A DNA stretch of 24,024 bases, from positions 1 through 24,024 of the forward strand of contig CAYHES010000018.1 in the NCBI GenBank assembly GCA_964355495.1, written 5' to 3'. The first letter of the stretch is position 1; the number at the start of each line of letters is the position of its first letter. The translations under genes were made by a program, and so were the position numbers. A model generated the notes under the pieces. The model ran no database searches and was not told where the DNA came from. It was given only the letters and a program-made list of their open reading frames with translations. This stretch comes from UBA6901 sp964355495 (GTDB lineage Bacteria; Pseudomonadota; Gammaproteobacteria; Acidiferrobacterales; UBA6901). Below, one piece after another: positions 7,602 to 16,414 of the stretch.

Positions 7602-8351
7602 ATGGCCGGTCACAGCAAATGGGCCAACATCCGCGCCCGCAAGGGCGTGCAGGACGCGCGCCGCGGCAAGCTGTTCACCAAGAGCATTCGCGAAATCGCC
7701 GTGGCCGCGCGCAGCGGTGGCGGCGACCCGGCGCACAACCCGCGTTTGCGCGTCGCGATCGACAAGGCGCTCGACGTCAATATGACGCGCGAAACCATCG
7801 AGCGCGCCATCCAGCGCGGCACCGGTGAGATCGAGGGCGCGCATTATGAAGAAATTCGTTACGAAGGCTACGGCCCGGGGGGCGTGGCGGTGATGGTCGA
7901 CTGCCAGACCGACAACCACACGCGCACCGTCGGCGACGTGCGCCACGCGTTCGCCAAGCACGGCGGCCATCTCGGCACCGACGGCTCGGTCGCGTACCTG
8001 TTCAAGCGGCTCGGCGTGCTCCACTATGCACCGGGCACGAATGAAGACAAGGTGCTGGCGGCGGCGCTCGAGGCCGGCGCCGAAGACGTGGTGACCGGCG
8101 GCGATGGCAGTATCGAGGTGCTGACCGCGCCCGAGAGCTTCGCCGCCGCAGTCGAGGCCATGACCCGGGCCGGCCTCAAGCCCGGGCACGCCGAGGTTAC
8201 GCAACGCGCCGCGATCGACGTGCTGTTGGCCGGCGAGGACGCCGAGAAGGCGTGGAAGCTGATCGAGGTGCTGGAAGAGCTGGATGATGTGCAGCAGGTT
8301 TACAGCAACGCCCATTTCCCCGACGCGGTCGTGCAGCAACATGCCGGTTGA
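7602..8351 (+). CDS. yebC: YebC/PmpR family protein (translation or transcription factor)
   Basis: A 249-residue cytoplasmic protein of the YebC/TACO1 family, at the standard length. The N terminus AGHSKWANIRARKG, the early KLFTKSIREI helix, and YEGYGPGGVAVMVDC are diagnostic. Members have been described as transcriptional regulators (PmpR) and more recently as factors relieving ribosome stalling at proline-rich stretches. The ATG at 7602 is preceded by GAGG 6 bases upstream and gives the conserved N terminus; the longer ORF from 7527 adds unrelated residues. Its place before ruvCAB is conserved. The REP element at 7442-7489 separates it from the upstream gene. Confidence 0.96.
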   Translation: MAGHSKWANIRARKGVQDARRGKLFTKSIREIAVAARSGGGDPAHNPRLRVAIDKALDVNMTRETIERAIQRGTGEIEGAHYEEIRYEGYGPGGVAVMVDCQTDNHTRTVGDVRHAFAKHGGHLGTDGSVAYLFKRLGVLHYAPGTNEDKVLAAALEAGAEDVVTGGDGSIEVLTAPESFAAAVEAMTRAGLKPGHAEVTQRAAIDVLLAGEDAEKAWKLIEVLEELDDVQQVYSNAHFPDAVVQQHAG

Positions 8352-8466
8352 TTTTGGAAATCCCTTCTCCCTCCGGGACGACTCCAGGGATGGAGGAGGT
8401 AGAACGAAGTTTGGAACCCGAGTCGAGAAGGCGAGGATGAGGGAATATGACTTCATGTGCTTTACG

Positions 8467-8507
8467 CCCCTCACCCTAACCCTCTCCCGGAAGGAGAGGG
8501 GATTTTT
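8467..8507. repeat. CCCTCACCC-type palindromic repeat, possible terminator of yebC
   Basis: CCCTCTCC (8480-8487) and GGAGAGGG (8493-8500) form a hairpin followed by GATTTTTA, so it may terminate yebC transcription. It belongs to the same family as the elements at 8541, 8667, 8789, 10013, 18115 and 23863. Confidence 0.65.
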
Positions 8508-8519
8508 AGAGGTTCCCTG

Positions 8520-8594
8520 ATGCGTAACAACAGAAGGTTGCCCTCACCCCATCCCTCTCCCGCTGGCGCGGGCGAGGGGGAGTCGGTTCGCTGA
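8520..8594 (+). CDS. Leader ORF 1 before ruvC (24 residues)
   Basis: ATG at 8520 to TGA at 8592-8594. The TGA shares its A with the next ATG (TGATG). It begins MRNNRRLPS and ends AGEGESVR like the other two leader ORFs and differs from them by an in-frame loss of 16 codons. Being in repeat DNA, it may be incidental. Confidence 0.25.
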   Translation: MRNNRRLPSPHPSPAGAGEGESVR

Positions 8595-8716
8595 TGCGTA
8601 ACAACAGAAGGTTGCCCTCGGCAACTGCTCCATGCGTTGCTCTACCTCCTGCATCCATGCAGTCGTCACCCCATCCCTCTCCCGCTGGCGCGGGCGAGGG
8701 GGAGTCGGTTCGCTGA
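8594..8716 (+). CDS. Leader ORF 2 before ruvC (40 residues)
   Basis: ATG at 8594, stop TGA at 8714-8716 overlapping the following ATG by one base. GAGGGGGAG lies 11 bases before the start. The peptide starts MRNNRRLPSATAPC and is rich in Pro, Ser, Ala and Gly, with no recognisable domain. The identical sequence is repeated in leader ORF 3. Confidence 0.3.
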   Translation: MRNNRRLPSATAPCVALPPASMQSSPHPSPAGAGEGESVR

Positions 8717-8838
8717 TGCGTAACAACAGAAGGTTGCCCTCGGCAACTGCTCCATGCGTTGCTCTACCTCCTGCATCCATGCAGTCGTCACCCCATCCCT
8801 CTCCCGCTGGCGCGGGCGAGGGGGAGTCGGTTCGCTGA
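8716..8838 (+). CDS. Leader ORF 3, overlapping the ruvC start codon (40 residues)
   Basis: ATG at 8716, stop TGA at 8836-8838, whose last base is the A of the ruvC ATG. Its product is identical to leader ORF 2. Ribosomes finishing this ORF would be placed to restart on ruvC. Translation through it would also open the hairpin that holds the ruvC ribosome site. Expression is unproven. Confidence 0.32.
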   Translation: MRNNRRLPSATAPCVALPPASMQSSPHPSPAGAGEGESVR

Positions 8839-9371
8839 TGCGAATTTTAGGAATCGACCCCGGCTCGCGCCTGACCGGCTTCGGCGTGGTCCATGTCCTG
8901 TCCTCCGGCAAGATCAGCTATGTGGCGAGCGGCGTGGTGCGCGTGCCGGCCATCGCGCTCGCCGAGCGTCTCAAGGTCATTTACGAAGGTGTCGCGGAAG
9001 TGATCGCCGAGTACCGGCCGGAGATCATGGCGGTCGAGAAAGTGTTCATAGCACGCAACGCCGATTCGGCCCTCAAGCTCGGCCAGGCGCGCGCCGCCGC
9101 GATACTCGCGGGCGCGAACCGCGATCTGCCGGTGAGCGAATACACCGCGCTCCAGATCAAGCAGGCGCTGGTCGGCAAGGGCCATGCGCAGAAGGAGCAG
9201 GTGAAGCACATGGTCAAGGCGCTGCTCGCGCTCTCCGGCAATCCGCAGGCCGACGCCGCCGATGCACTGGCCTGCGCCATCTGCCACGCCCACCATGCGC
9301 AGAGCGCGCGTGCGCGGCGCACGCTCAGCCCGCGCTGGCGCAGCCGTCGCACACGGAGGGCGGCGCGATGA
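8838..9371 (+). CDS. ruvC: Crossover junction endodeoxyribonuclease RuvC
   Basis: A 177-residue Holliday-junction resolvase that cuts four-way junctions as a dimer together with RuvAB. The acidic catalytic set is complete: Asp7 (GIDPGS), Glu67 (AVEKVF), Asp139 and Asp142 (ADAADALA), matching the E. coli spacing of 7/66/138/141. The C-terminal tail after about 155 is Arg-rich and somewhat longer than the core requires. ATG 8838 gives the invariant MRILGIDPGS start. The frame is also open upstream through repeat DNA (ATG at 8754), but that extension has no RuvC similarity. The start codon overlaps the stop of a leader ORF, and the gene's stop overlaps the ruvA start (ATGA). Confidence 0.97.
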   Translation: MRILGIDPGSRLTGFGVVHVLSSGKISYVASGVVRVPAIALAERLKVIYEGVAEVIAEYRPEIMAVEKVFIARNADSALKLGQARAAAILAGANRDLPVSEYTALQIKQALVGKGHAQKEQVKHMVKALLALSGNPQADAADALACAICHAHHAQSARARRTLSPRWRSRRTRRAAR

Positions 9372-9967
9372 TCGGCCGCCTCACCGGGGTGCTCGCGCGC
9401 AAGGAGCCGCCGTCGCTGCTGCTGGACGTGAACGGCGTGGGTTACGAACTGGATGCCCCCATGTCCACCTTCTACGACCTGCCGGCCACCGGCGACAAGG
9501 TCACGCTGTACACGCACCTGGTGGTGCGCGAGGACGCGCACCTGTTATATGGCTTCTCGCGCGAGTCGCAGCGCCAGTTGTTCCGCAACCTGCTCAAGGT
9601 GAACGGCGTCGGACCGCGCGTGGCGCTGGCCGTGCTCTCCGGGCTTTCCGAGCAGGAGCTGATCACCTGCCTGGCGCACGAAGACATCGCGCGCCTCATC
9701 AAGGTGCCGGGCATCGGCCGCAAGACCGCCGAGCGCCTGGTGATCGAGCTGCGCGACAAGGTGGATCTCGCCGGCGCGCCCGCCGCCGGCGCCGCCCGTC
9801 CGCTGAGTGTACCGGCTGATCCGGTGCAGGAAGCGATCAGCGCCCTGATTGCGTTAGGCTACAAGCCGGTCGAGGCGAGCCGGGCGGTGGGCGGCGTGCC
9901 GCAGGCTGGCCTCAGGAGTGAGGATATTATCCGCGCGGCGTTGAAAGGGCTGGCGGGGATAAAGTAG
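9368..9967 (+). CDS. ruvA: Holliday junction branch migration protein RuvA
   Basis: A 199-residue junction-binding subunit that forms a tetramer on the four-way junction and loads RuvB rings. Visible parts are the N-terminal OB fold (MIGRLTGVL to about 65), tandem helix-hairpin-helix motifs (VNGVGPRVALAVLSG and VPGIGRKTAERLVIEL), a flexible linker rich in Ala/Pro at about 135-150, and the C-terminal RuvB-contact domain (DPVQEAISALIALGYKP). Length is standard. The ATG overlaps the ruvC stop by four bases, indicating translational coupling. Confidence 0.97.
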   Translation: MIGRLTGVLARKEPPSLLLDVNGVGYELDAPMSTFYDLPATGDKVTLYTHLVVREDAHLLYGFSRESQRQLFRNLLKVNGVGPRVALAVLSGLSEQELITCLAHEDIARLIKVPGIGRKTAERLVIELRDKVDLAGAPAAGAARPLSVPADPVQEAISALIALGYKPVEASRAVGGVPQAGLRSEDIIRAALKGLAGIK

Positions 9968-10012
9968 TGGAACTCTCTCCCGGGTCTCTCCCGCTGTCGT
10001 GGAAAAAAGGAA

Positions 10013-10054
10013 CCCTCTCCCCATCCCTCTCCCGCTGGTGCGGGAGAGGGGGAG
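10013..10054. repeat. CCCTCTCCC-type palindrome between ruvA and ruvB
   Basis: CCCTCTCCCGC at 10025-10035 and GCGGGAGAGGG at 10040-10050 form a perfect 11-bp stem with a TGGT loop, the same family as the ruvC leader hairpins. It splits ruvA from ruvB by about 106 bp, lengthening a junction that is usually short. GAGCAGG lies just after the stem, upstream of the ruvB start. Confidence 0.85.
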
Positions 10055-10073
10055 CAGGTAAGAGTCTATTCTT

Positions 10074-11117
<1,044 letters not shown>

Positions 11118-11125
11118 TAGTTTCT

Positions 11126-11260
11126 GCCGCAAAGGCGCAAAGGACGCAAAGAGAGAATTGATCACAATGCGGCCAGGTTGCCGATACGGTGCGAGCACGG
11201 TTGGTGCTACCCGGTTTAGTCTTGAATCATCATTCTTTGCGTCCTTTGCGCCTTTGCGGC
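11126..11260. repeat. Widely spaced 27-bp inverted repeat between ruvB and ybgC
   Basis: Arms at 11126-11152 and 11234-11260 are perfect reverse complements, built on GCAAAGGCGCAAAGGACGC, with 81 bp of unrelated sequence between them. The layout resembles a MITE or the two ends of a repeat cassette. The right arm ends just before the ybgC ribosome-site region. GCAAAGG-type repeats are common in intergenic DNA of related bacteria. Confidence 0.85.
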
Positions 11261-11270
11261 GAGAATTCAT

Positions 11271-11714
11271 ATGAAAGAGACTTTTTCGATCCCGATCCGT
11301 GTGTATTACGAAGACACCGACAGCGGCGGCGTGGTGTATCACTCCAACTATCTCAACTTCATGGAGCGCGCCCGCACCGAGTGGCTGCGCGCGCTCGGCT
11401 TCGAGCAGGATGAACTCCTGCGCGAGCACGGGGTCATATTCGCGGTGAGCACGGTGAGCGTTGCGTTCCACAAGCCGGCGCGCTTCAACGAACTGCTGGC
11501 GGTGACCGTGGCGCTTGACCGGCGCGGCGCAGCGAGCCTCACCCTGAAGCAGGAGGTGCGGCGCGGTGATCAGGTGCTGGCGAGCGCTGAGGTGCGCATT
11601 GCCTGTCTGGACGCGCAGCGTTTTGCGCCGGTGGCGGTCCCGGCGCGTGTCGCCGACAGCCTACTGGCGAATTATGGCGGCACGGCAGCGGTGCCGGCCG
11701 CACGCAGCAAATAA
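11271..11714 (+). CDS. ybgC: Acyl-CoA thioesterase YbgC (Tol-Pal associated)
   Basis: A 147-residue hotdog-fold thioesterase. The active-site strand and helix read YYEDTDSGGVVYHSNYL, with Asp17 as the expected catalytic aspartate, followed by FMERARTEWLR. YbgC acts on acyl-CoA or acyl-ACP and has been linked to phospholipid metabolism near the Tol system. It heads the tol-pal cluster as in most gammaproteobacteria, 12 bases before tolQ. The ATG at 11271 has a GCGAG/GAGA ribosome site overlapping the end of the upstream inverted repeat. The last dozen residues (GGTAAVPAARSK) are low-complexity and not conserved. Confidence 0.94.
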   Translation: MKETFSIPIRVYYEDTDSGGVVYHSNYLNFMERARTEWLRALGFEQDELLREHGVIFAVSTVSVAFHKPARFNELLAVTVALDRRGAASLTLKQEVRRGDQVLASAEVRIACLDAQRFAPVAVPARVADSLLANYGGTAAVPAARSK

Positions 11715-11726
11715 CAAGGAGCGACT

Positions 11727-12425
<699 letters not shown>

Positions 12426-12426
12426 T

Positions 12427-12855
12427 ATGCCAATCGTCCGTCACCGCCGCAAGCCCATGGCCGAGATCAACGTCGTGCCGTACATCGACGTGATGCTGGT
12501 ACTGCTGGTGATTTTCATGGTGACGGCGCCGCTGCTCACGCCCGGTGTGAAGGTGGATCTGCCCCAGGCCGCGGCCTCGGCGGTGGACAACCCGGACCGC
12601 GAAACCCTGGTGGTCACGGTGGACCGCAAGGGCAAGCTGTTCCTGGACGAGCGCGAGATCGGAGCCGCGGCGCTGCAATCGAAGGTAGCGGCGATACTGC
12701 GCGTGCGCCCACAGACGCCGGTGCTGATCCGTGGCGACCGGCAGGCGGCCTATAATGATGTCGTGCAGACCATGGTATTGTTGCAGGCGGCCGGCGCCCC
12801 GAGCGTCGGTCTTGTGACCCAGTCTCCGGACAGCCGGCCGGCCGGCAAAAGATAG
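12427..12855 (+). CDS. tolR: Tol-Pal system protein TolR
   Basis: A 142-residue inner-membrane protein of the ExbD/TolR family with one N-terminal membrane helix (about 17-38). Asp21 in NVVPYIDVMLVLL is the conserved proton-pathway residue. The periplasmic domain that contacts peptidoglycan follows. It begins one base after the tolQ stop. The C-terminal tail SPDSRPAGKR is variable. Immediately after the stop codon lies the second copy of the 26-bp motif first seen after the DUF502 gene. Confidence 0.96.
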   Translation: MPIVRHRRKPMAEINVVPYIDVMLVLLVIFMVTAPLLTPGVKVDLPQAAASAVDNPDRETLVVTVDRKGKLFLDEREIGAAALQSKVAAILRVRPQTPVLIRGDRQAAYNDVVQTMVLLQAAGAPSVGLVTQSPDSRPAGKR

Positions 12856-12881
12856 GGTAAGCACGCCTGCACAATAATAGT
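12856..12881 (+). repeat. 26-bp motif directly after a stop codon (copy 2 of 2)
   Basis: It begins at the base following the tolR TAG and matches 606-631 at 21 of 26 positions. It sits in the 38-bp gap before tolA, a gene with no visible Shine-Dalgarno sequence. Confidence 0.45.
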
Positions 12882-12893
12882 CATATTAGCGAC

Positions 12894-13667
12894 ATGCAGT
12901 CCGGACACACGCGCACATTGCCCGGCGGCCGCAAGGCTGTTGTTTATGCCGTGCTGGTGCACCTGGCGCTGCTTGCGCTGGTGGTGGTTGGATTCCGCTG
13001 GCAGGCGAAGCCACCTGTCGCCCCGGCGAAAGTAGTGCAGGCAAAGGCCGTGAACGACGCCGAAACACAGAAGGAGATCGAGCGCCGTAAAAAGCAGGAG
13101 CGCGAGCAGCAGGAACGCGAGCGCCAGGCGGCCGACGAGAAACGCCGCCAGGAACAGGCAAAAATTACCGAACAGAAGCGCAAGCAAGAGGACAAGCGCA
13201 AGGCCGCGGAGGCCGAGAAGAAGCGCAAGGACGAGGCGCGCCAGGCCGAGGTCAAGAAAAAGAAGGACACCGAGGAGCGGCGCAAGTCCGCCGAATCCAG
13301 CCTCAAGGAACAACTGGCGCGCGAGGAAAAGGAGCGCACCGAGGCCAAGGCCAGGGCCGAGCAGGCGGCGCGCGCCCAGAGCGAACTGGCGCGCATCGAG
13401 GGCCTGATCCGCCAGAAGGTCGAGCGCAACTGGGTGCGACCGGCCGGCTGGACCAAGGGCATGGAGTGCGTGGTGCGCGTGCGTCTCGCGCCGACCGGCG
13501 AGGTGATCAGCGCGACCATTGCGCGCCCGAGCGGCAGCCCGGCATTTGATCGGTCGGTGGAAAACGCGGTATACAAGGCGTCGCCCCTGCCGCTGCCCGA
13601 GGACAAGGGTTTGTTTGAACATTTTCGCGAACTGGAATTGCGGTTCCGTCCGGAGGGACAGGCGTGA
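12894..13667 (+). CDS. tolA: Tol-Pal system protein TolA
   Basis: A 257-residue protein that spans the periplasm and links TolQR to Pal and TolB. Domain I is a single inner-membrane helix at about 15-34. Domain II at about 55-165 is a long, highly charged Lys/Glu/Arg/Ala helix. Domain III at about 166-254 is the C-terminal TonB-like fold (QKVERNWVRP ... MECVVRVRLAPTGEVISATI). It is much shorter than E. coli TolA (421 residues), with the loss in domain II. The ATG at 12894 has no recognisable Shine-Dalgarno sequence, so it may depend on coupling with tolR. The gene overlaps tolB by four bases. Confidence 0.93.
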   Translation: MQSGHTRTLPGGRKAVVYAVLVHLALLALVVVGFRWQAKPPVAPAKVVQAKAVNDAETQKEIERRKKQEREQQERERQAADEKRRQEQAKITEQKRKQEDKRKAAEAEKKRKDEARQAEVKKKKDTEERRKSAESSLKEQLAREEKERTEAKARAEQAARAQSELARIEGLIRQKVERNWVRPAGWTKGMECVVRVRLAPTGEVISATIARPSGSPAFDRSVENAVYKASPLPLPEDKGLFEHFRELELRFRPEGQA

Positions 13668-14998
13668 AGGCTGTGAAGTATTTAACGAAAATCATTCTGG
13701 CGGCGGTGCTCGCGGGTCATGCCTCGCTGGCGTCCGCGATTCTTACTATTGAGATCACCCAGGGCGTGGACGGCGGGTTGCCGGTCGCGATTGTGCCGTT
13801 CGGCGGAGCCGGCAAGGAGCGGCCACCGCAGGACGTGGCCGCGGTGGTCGAGGCCGACCTGGCGCGCAGCGGGCGTTTCACGCCGCTCGACAAGAAGTTT
13901 TTCGTTTCACGTCCGGTCGAGGACAAGCAGGTGGTGTTCAAGGACTGGCGCATCGTCAAGGCCGAGGCGCTGGTCATCGGCAGCGTCAAGCCGGCGGCGC
14001 AAGGCCGCTGGCAGGTCGAGTTTCGCCTGTACGACATCTATAAGGAAAAGCAGCTCGCCGGTTACAGCTACGTGGTGGCCGGCGACCGCCTGCGTGCGGT
14101 AGCGCACCAGATCAGCGATCTCATTTATGAGAAACTCACCGGTGAACAGGGCGTATTCAGCACGCGCATTGCCTACGTGACGCGCGAGGGTGCCGGCAAG
14201 CGCTTCAACTACAAGCTGCAGATCGCCGACTCGGACGGCTATAATCCGGTGACCGTGTTGAACTCGGTGGAGCCGCTCATGTCGCCGGCCTGGTCGCCGG
14301 ACGGCACGCGCCTCGCGTACGTGTCGTTCGAACAGCGCCGCCCGATCCTGTACATGCAGAACGTGGTGCATGGCTCGCGCACGCGCATCGCCGAATTCAA
14401 CGGCATCAACTCGGCGCCGGCCTGGTCGCCGGACGGCACGAAGCTCGCGCTCACCCTGTCGCGCGACGGCAACCCGGAGATTTATGTGATGCGGCTGTCC
14501 GACAACGCGCTCACGCGCCTGACCAGCCACCCGGCGATCGATACCGAGCCGACCTGGTCGCCGGACGGCAAGGAAATCGCCTTCACCTCGGATCGCGGCG
14601 GCAAGCCGCAGATCTACCGCATGCGCGCCGACGGCGGCAACGTCGAGCGCGTGACCTTCGAGGGTGAATACAACGCGCGCGCCTCGTACTCGGCGGACGG
14701 CAAGATGCTGACCCTGGTGAGTGGCGCGCAGGGGCGCTATCATGCCGCGCTCCTGCATTTGCAGAGCTCGGTGTTGCAGGTGCTGACCGACACGCCGCTC
14801 GACGAATCGCCGAGCTTCGCGCCCAACGGCCGCATGATCCTGTATGCCACCGATCGCGGCGGGCGCGGTGTACTGGCGTCGGTGTCGTCCGACGGCCGCG
14901 TGCGCCAACTGCTCAAACTTCAGGAGGGCGATGTGCGTGAGCCCGCCTGGTCGCCGTTCAACCGTTCCACCCCCACCAACCAAGGAGTCACTCCATGA
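13664..14998 (+). CDS. tolB: Tol-Pal system periplasmic protein TolB
   Basis: A 444-residue periplasmic protein. A signal peptide of about 25 residues ends LASA, followed by the N-terminal strand that docks on TolA (ILTIEITQGVDGG). The D2 domain (about 30-165) is followed by a six-bladed propeller whose blades show SPAWSPDGTRLAYVS, APAWSPDGTKLALTLS, EPTWSPDGKEIAFTSD and related repeats; this face binds Pal. The start is GTG at 13664, with GGAGG about 7-8 bases upstream, and it overlaps the tolA stop (GTGA). The stop overlaps the pal start (ATGA). Confidence 0.96.
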   Translation: MKAVKYLTKIILAAVLAGHASLASAILTIEITQGVDGGLPVAIVPFGGAGKERPPQDVAAVVEADLARSGRFTPLDKKFFVSRPVEDKQVVFKDWRIVKAEALVIGSVKPAAQGRWQVEFRLYDIYKEKQLAGYSYVVAGDRLRAVAHQISDLIYEKLTGEQGVFSTRIAYVTREGAGKRFNYKLQIADSDGYNPVTVLNSVEPLMSPAWSPDGTRLAYVSFEQRRPILYMQNVVHGSRTRIAEFNGINSAPAWSPDGTKLALTLSRDGNPEIYVMRLSDNALTRLTSHPAIDTEPTWSPDGKEIAFTSDRGGKPQIYRMRADGGNVERVTFEGEYNARASYSADGKMLTLVSGAQGRYHAALLHLQSSVLQVLTDTPLDESPSFAPNGRMILYATDRGGRGVLASVSSDGRVRQLLKLQEGDVREPAWSPFNRSTPTNQGVTP

Positions 14999-15504
14999 AA
15001 AATAAAATTCTGCTTACTGTGTTAGGCCTCGCGGCACTTTCGCTGACCGCCTGCGGCGGCGCCGAGACGACCAAACCCGGCGTCGAGGACAAGAGCGTCG
15101 GCGCCGATGCGGCCGGCACCGGCACCGGCGCGGGCGTGAACGGCAAGGCCCTGGACGCCAAGGGCAAGGCCGACCTGCTCGCCAAGCGGCGCGTGTATTT
15201 CGCCTTCGACAGCAGCGCCGTGGACGAGGAGAATCGCGCGATGGTCGAGGCGCACGCCGCGTATCTGGCCGCGAACAAGAACGTCAAGGTCGTGCTCGAA
15301 GGTCATGCCGACGAACGCGGCACGCGCGAATACAATCTGGCGCTGGGCGAGCGTCGCGCCCAGGCGGTGGAGCGCATGGTCAAGGTGCTGGGCCTGACCG
15401 CGGACCGGATCAAGACCGTTACCTACGGCGAAGAGAAGCCGGTGGCCATGGACCACAACGAGGCCGCCTGGGCGCTTAACCGCCGGGTCGAGATCATCTA
15501 TTGA
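14995..15504 (+). CDS. pal: Peptidoglycan-associated lipoprotein Pal
   Basis: A 169-residue outer-membrane lipoprotein. The lipobox LTAC places the lipidated cysteine at residue 20. A flexible Gly/Ala/Thr linker runs to about 55. The OmpA-like peptidoglycan-binding domain follows, with VYFAFDSSAV, LEGHADERGTREYNLALGE and the terminal NRRVEIIY. AAGGAG lies 7 bases before the ATG, which overlaps the tolB stop by four bases. Pal tethers the outer membrane to peptidoglycan and is recycled to the division site by TolQRAB. Confidence 0.97.
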   Translation: MKNKILLTVLGLAALSLTACGGAETTKPGVEDKSVGADAAGTGTGAGVNGKALDAKGKADLLAKRRVYFAFDSSAVDEENRAMVEAHAAYLAANKNVKVVLEGHADERGTREYNLALGERRAQAVERMVKVLGLTADRIKTVTYGEEKPVAMDHNEAAWALNRRVEIIY

Positions 15505-15547
15505 TATTGGCAAGGAAATCCCTGAACAAGCACAGCTTCTCCTTGTT

Positions 15548-15619
15548 CGTCATTCCGGCGAAAGCCGGAATCCAGTGGGTTTAGGAGTCCTCTGGATGCC
15601 GGCTTTCGCCGGCATGACG
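15548..15619. repeat. CATTCCGGCGAAAGCCGG-type paired palindrome, copy 1
   Basis: A 72-bp element whose 28-bp arms (15548-15575 and 15592-15619) are reverse complements at 26 of 28 positions. Each arm is itself a palindrome around CCGGCGAAAGCCGG. It lies between pal and cpoB. A second copy is at 17943-18027. This is a very widely dispersed intergenic repeat in proteobacteria. Confidence 0.9.
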
Positions 15620-15661
15620 GCAATGGGACTTAATCAGAGCTTCCCAAGGGAGCAGAACATC

Positions 15662-16411
15662 ATGCGTCAACACATCACCGGTTCGTTGCTGATTCTGGCC
15701 GTGGCGGCGACGGCGACGGTTTCCGCCCAGGAGCGGTTGCCGGATCGGCGTGCCGTAACCGGCAAGCCGGTCGTGGAGGCGGCGACGCGTGATACGCTGC
15801 TCGATCTGCTGCGTCAGTTGGAGGAACTGCAGACCGAGGTGCGCCAGTTGCGCAACACCGTCGAGGTGCAGGGCCATGAGCTCGAACAGCTCAAGGGCCG
15901 GCAGCGCGCGCTGTATGACGACCTCGACAAGCGCCTGCGGGACGCCGAACGCCGTGGCAGTGCCACGGCGCCGGTGATGCCTGCACCCGCGGCGGCAACC
16001 AGTCCGGCTGCTCCGCGCGTCACCACGGCGCCGCAGCAGCAGGAATACGATGCGGCGTTCGATCTCATGAAGCAGGGGCTCTACGACCGCGCGGTCAAGG
16101 CGTTCCGCGCGTTCCTGGCCAAGTATCCGGACAGCGGGTTGGCGGACAACGCCCAGTACTGGATTGCGGAAGGCAATTACGTCCTGCGCAATTACAAGCT
16201 GGCGCTCGAAGAGTTCACCAAGGTGTTGAACGCCCCGCAGAGCCCGAAGGCGCCGGACGCGCTGCTCAAGATCGGCTACGTGCACTACGAGCTTGGCGCC
16301 TACGACAAGGCGCGCAAGACCCTGAGCGAGGTGCAGGAACGCTACCCCGGCACGAGTGTCGCCAAGCTTGCCGCCGCGCGCCTCGACAAGATGAAGAAGG
16401 AAGGACACTAA
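15662..16411 (+). CDS. cpoB: Cell division coordinator CpoB (YbgF)
   Basis: A 249-residue periplasmic protein. The signal peptide is about 1-23, ending VSAQ. An N-terminal coiled-coil trimerisation region follows at about 40-105 (LLRQLEELQTEVRQLRNTVE). After a Pro/Ala linker comes a TPR domain at about 125-249 (EYDAAFDLMKQGLYDRAVKAF, PDSGLADNAQYWIAEGNY). CpoB links peptidoglycan synthesis by PBP1B with Tol-driven outer-membrane constriction. ATG 15662 was chosen for the signal peptide and AAGGGAG 9 bases upstream; the longer ORF from 15575 starts inside the repeat at 15548-15619. That repeat separates it from pal. Confidence 0.94.
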   Translation: MRQHITGSLLILAVAATATVSAQERLPDRRAVTGKPVVEAATRDTLLDLLRQLEELQTEVRQLRNTVEVQGHELEQLKGRQRALYDDLDKRLRDAERRGSATAPVMPAPAAATSPAAPRVTTAPQQQEYDAAFDLMKQGLYDRAVKAFRAFLAKYPDSGLADNAQYWIAEGNYVLRNYKLALEEFTKVLNAPQSPKAPDALLKIGYVHYELGAYDKARKTLSEVQERYPGTSVAKLAAARLDKMKKEGH

Positions 16412-16414
16412 AAA

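Larger units (their letters stand above)
8520..8837 (+). repeat. Tandem repeat leader of ruvC (122-bp unit, two full copies and one shortened)
   Basis: Units start at the ATG of 8520, 8594 and 8716; the next unit boundary is the ruvC ATG at 8838. Units two and three appear identical over 122 bp. The first unit lacks 48 internal bp and is 74 bp long. Each unit carries one REP-like hairpin (CCCTCTCCCGC pairing with GCGGGCGAGGG), whose right arm ends in a GAGGGGGAG ribosome-site-like run 11 bases before the next ATG. The middle of the full unit, read on the minus strand, resembles the plus strand at about 8380-8410 (a shared GGAGGTAGA core), so that part may itself be a dispersed repeat. The whole 8352-8837 gap consists of such repeats. 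Confidence 0.93.

Noticed and set aside
8754..8837. N-terminal extension of RuvC starting at ATG 8754
   Set aside because: The extension is translated repeat DNA in a second frame; the conserved RuvC start MRILGIDPGS begins at 8838.
8520..8837. CRISPR-like array
   Set aside because: The 122-bp units are directly joined and identical without variable spacers, and no cas genes are present.
13907..14983. 358-residue minus-strand ORF across tolB
   Set aside because: Antisense shadow of the TolB propeller repeats; no start signal or motif.
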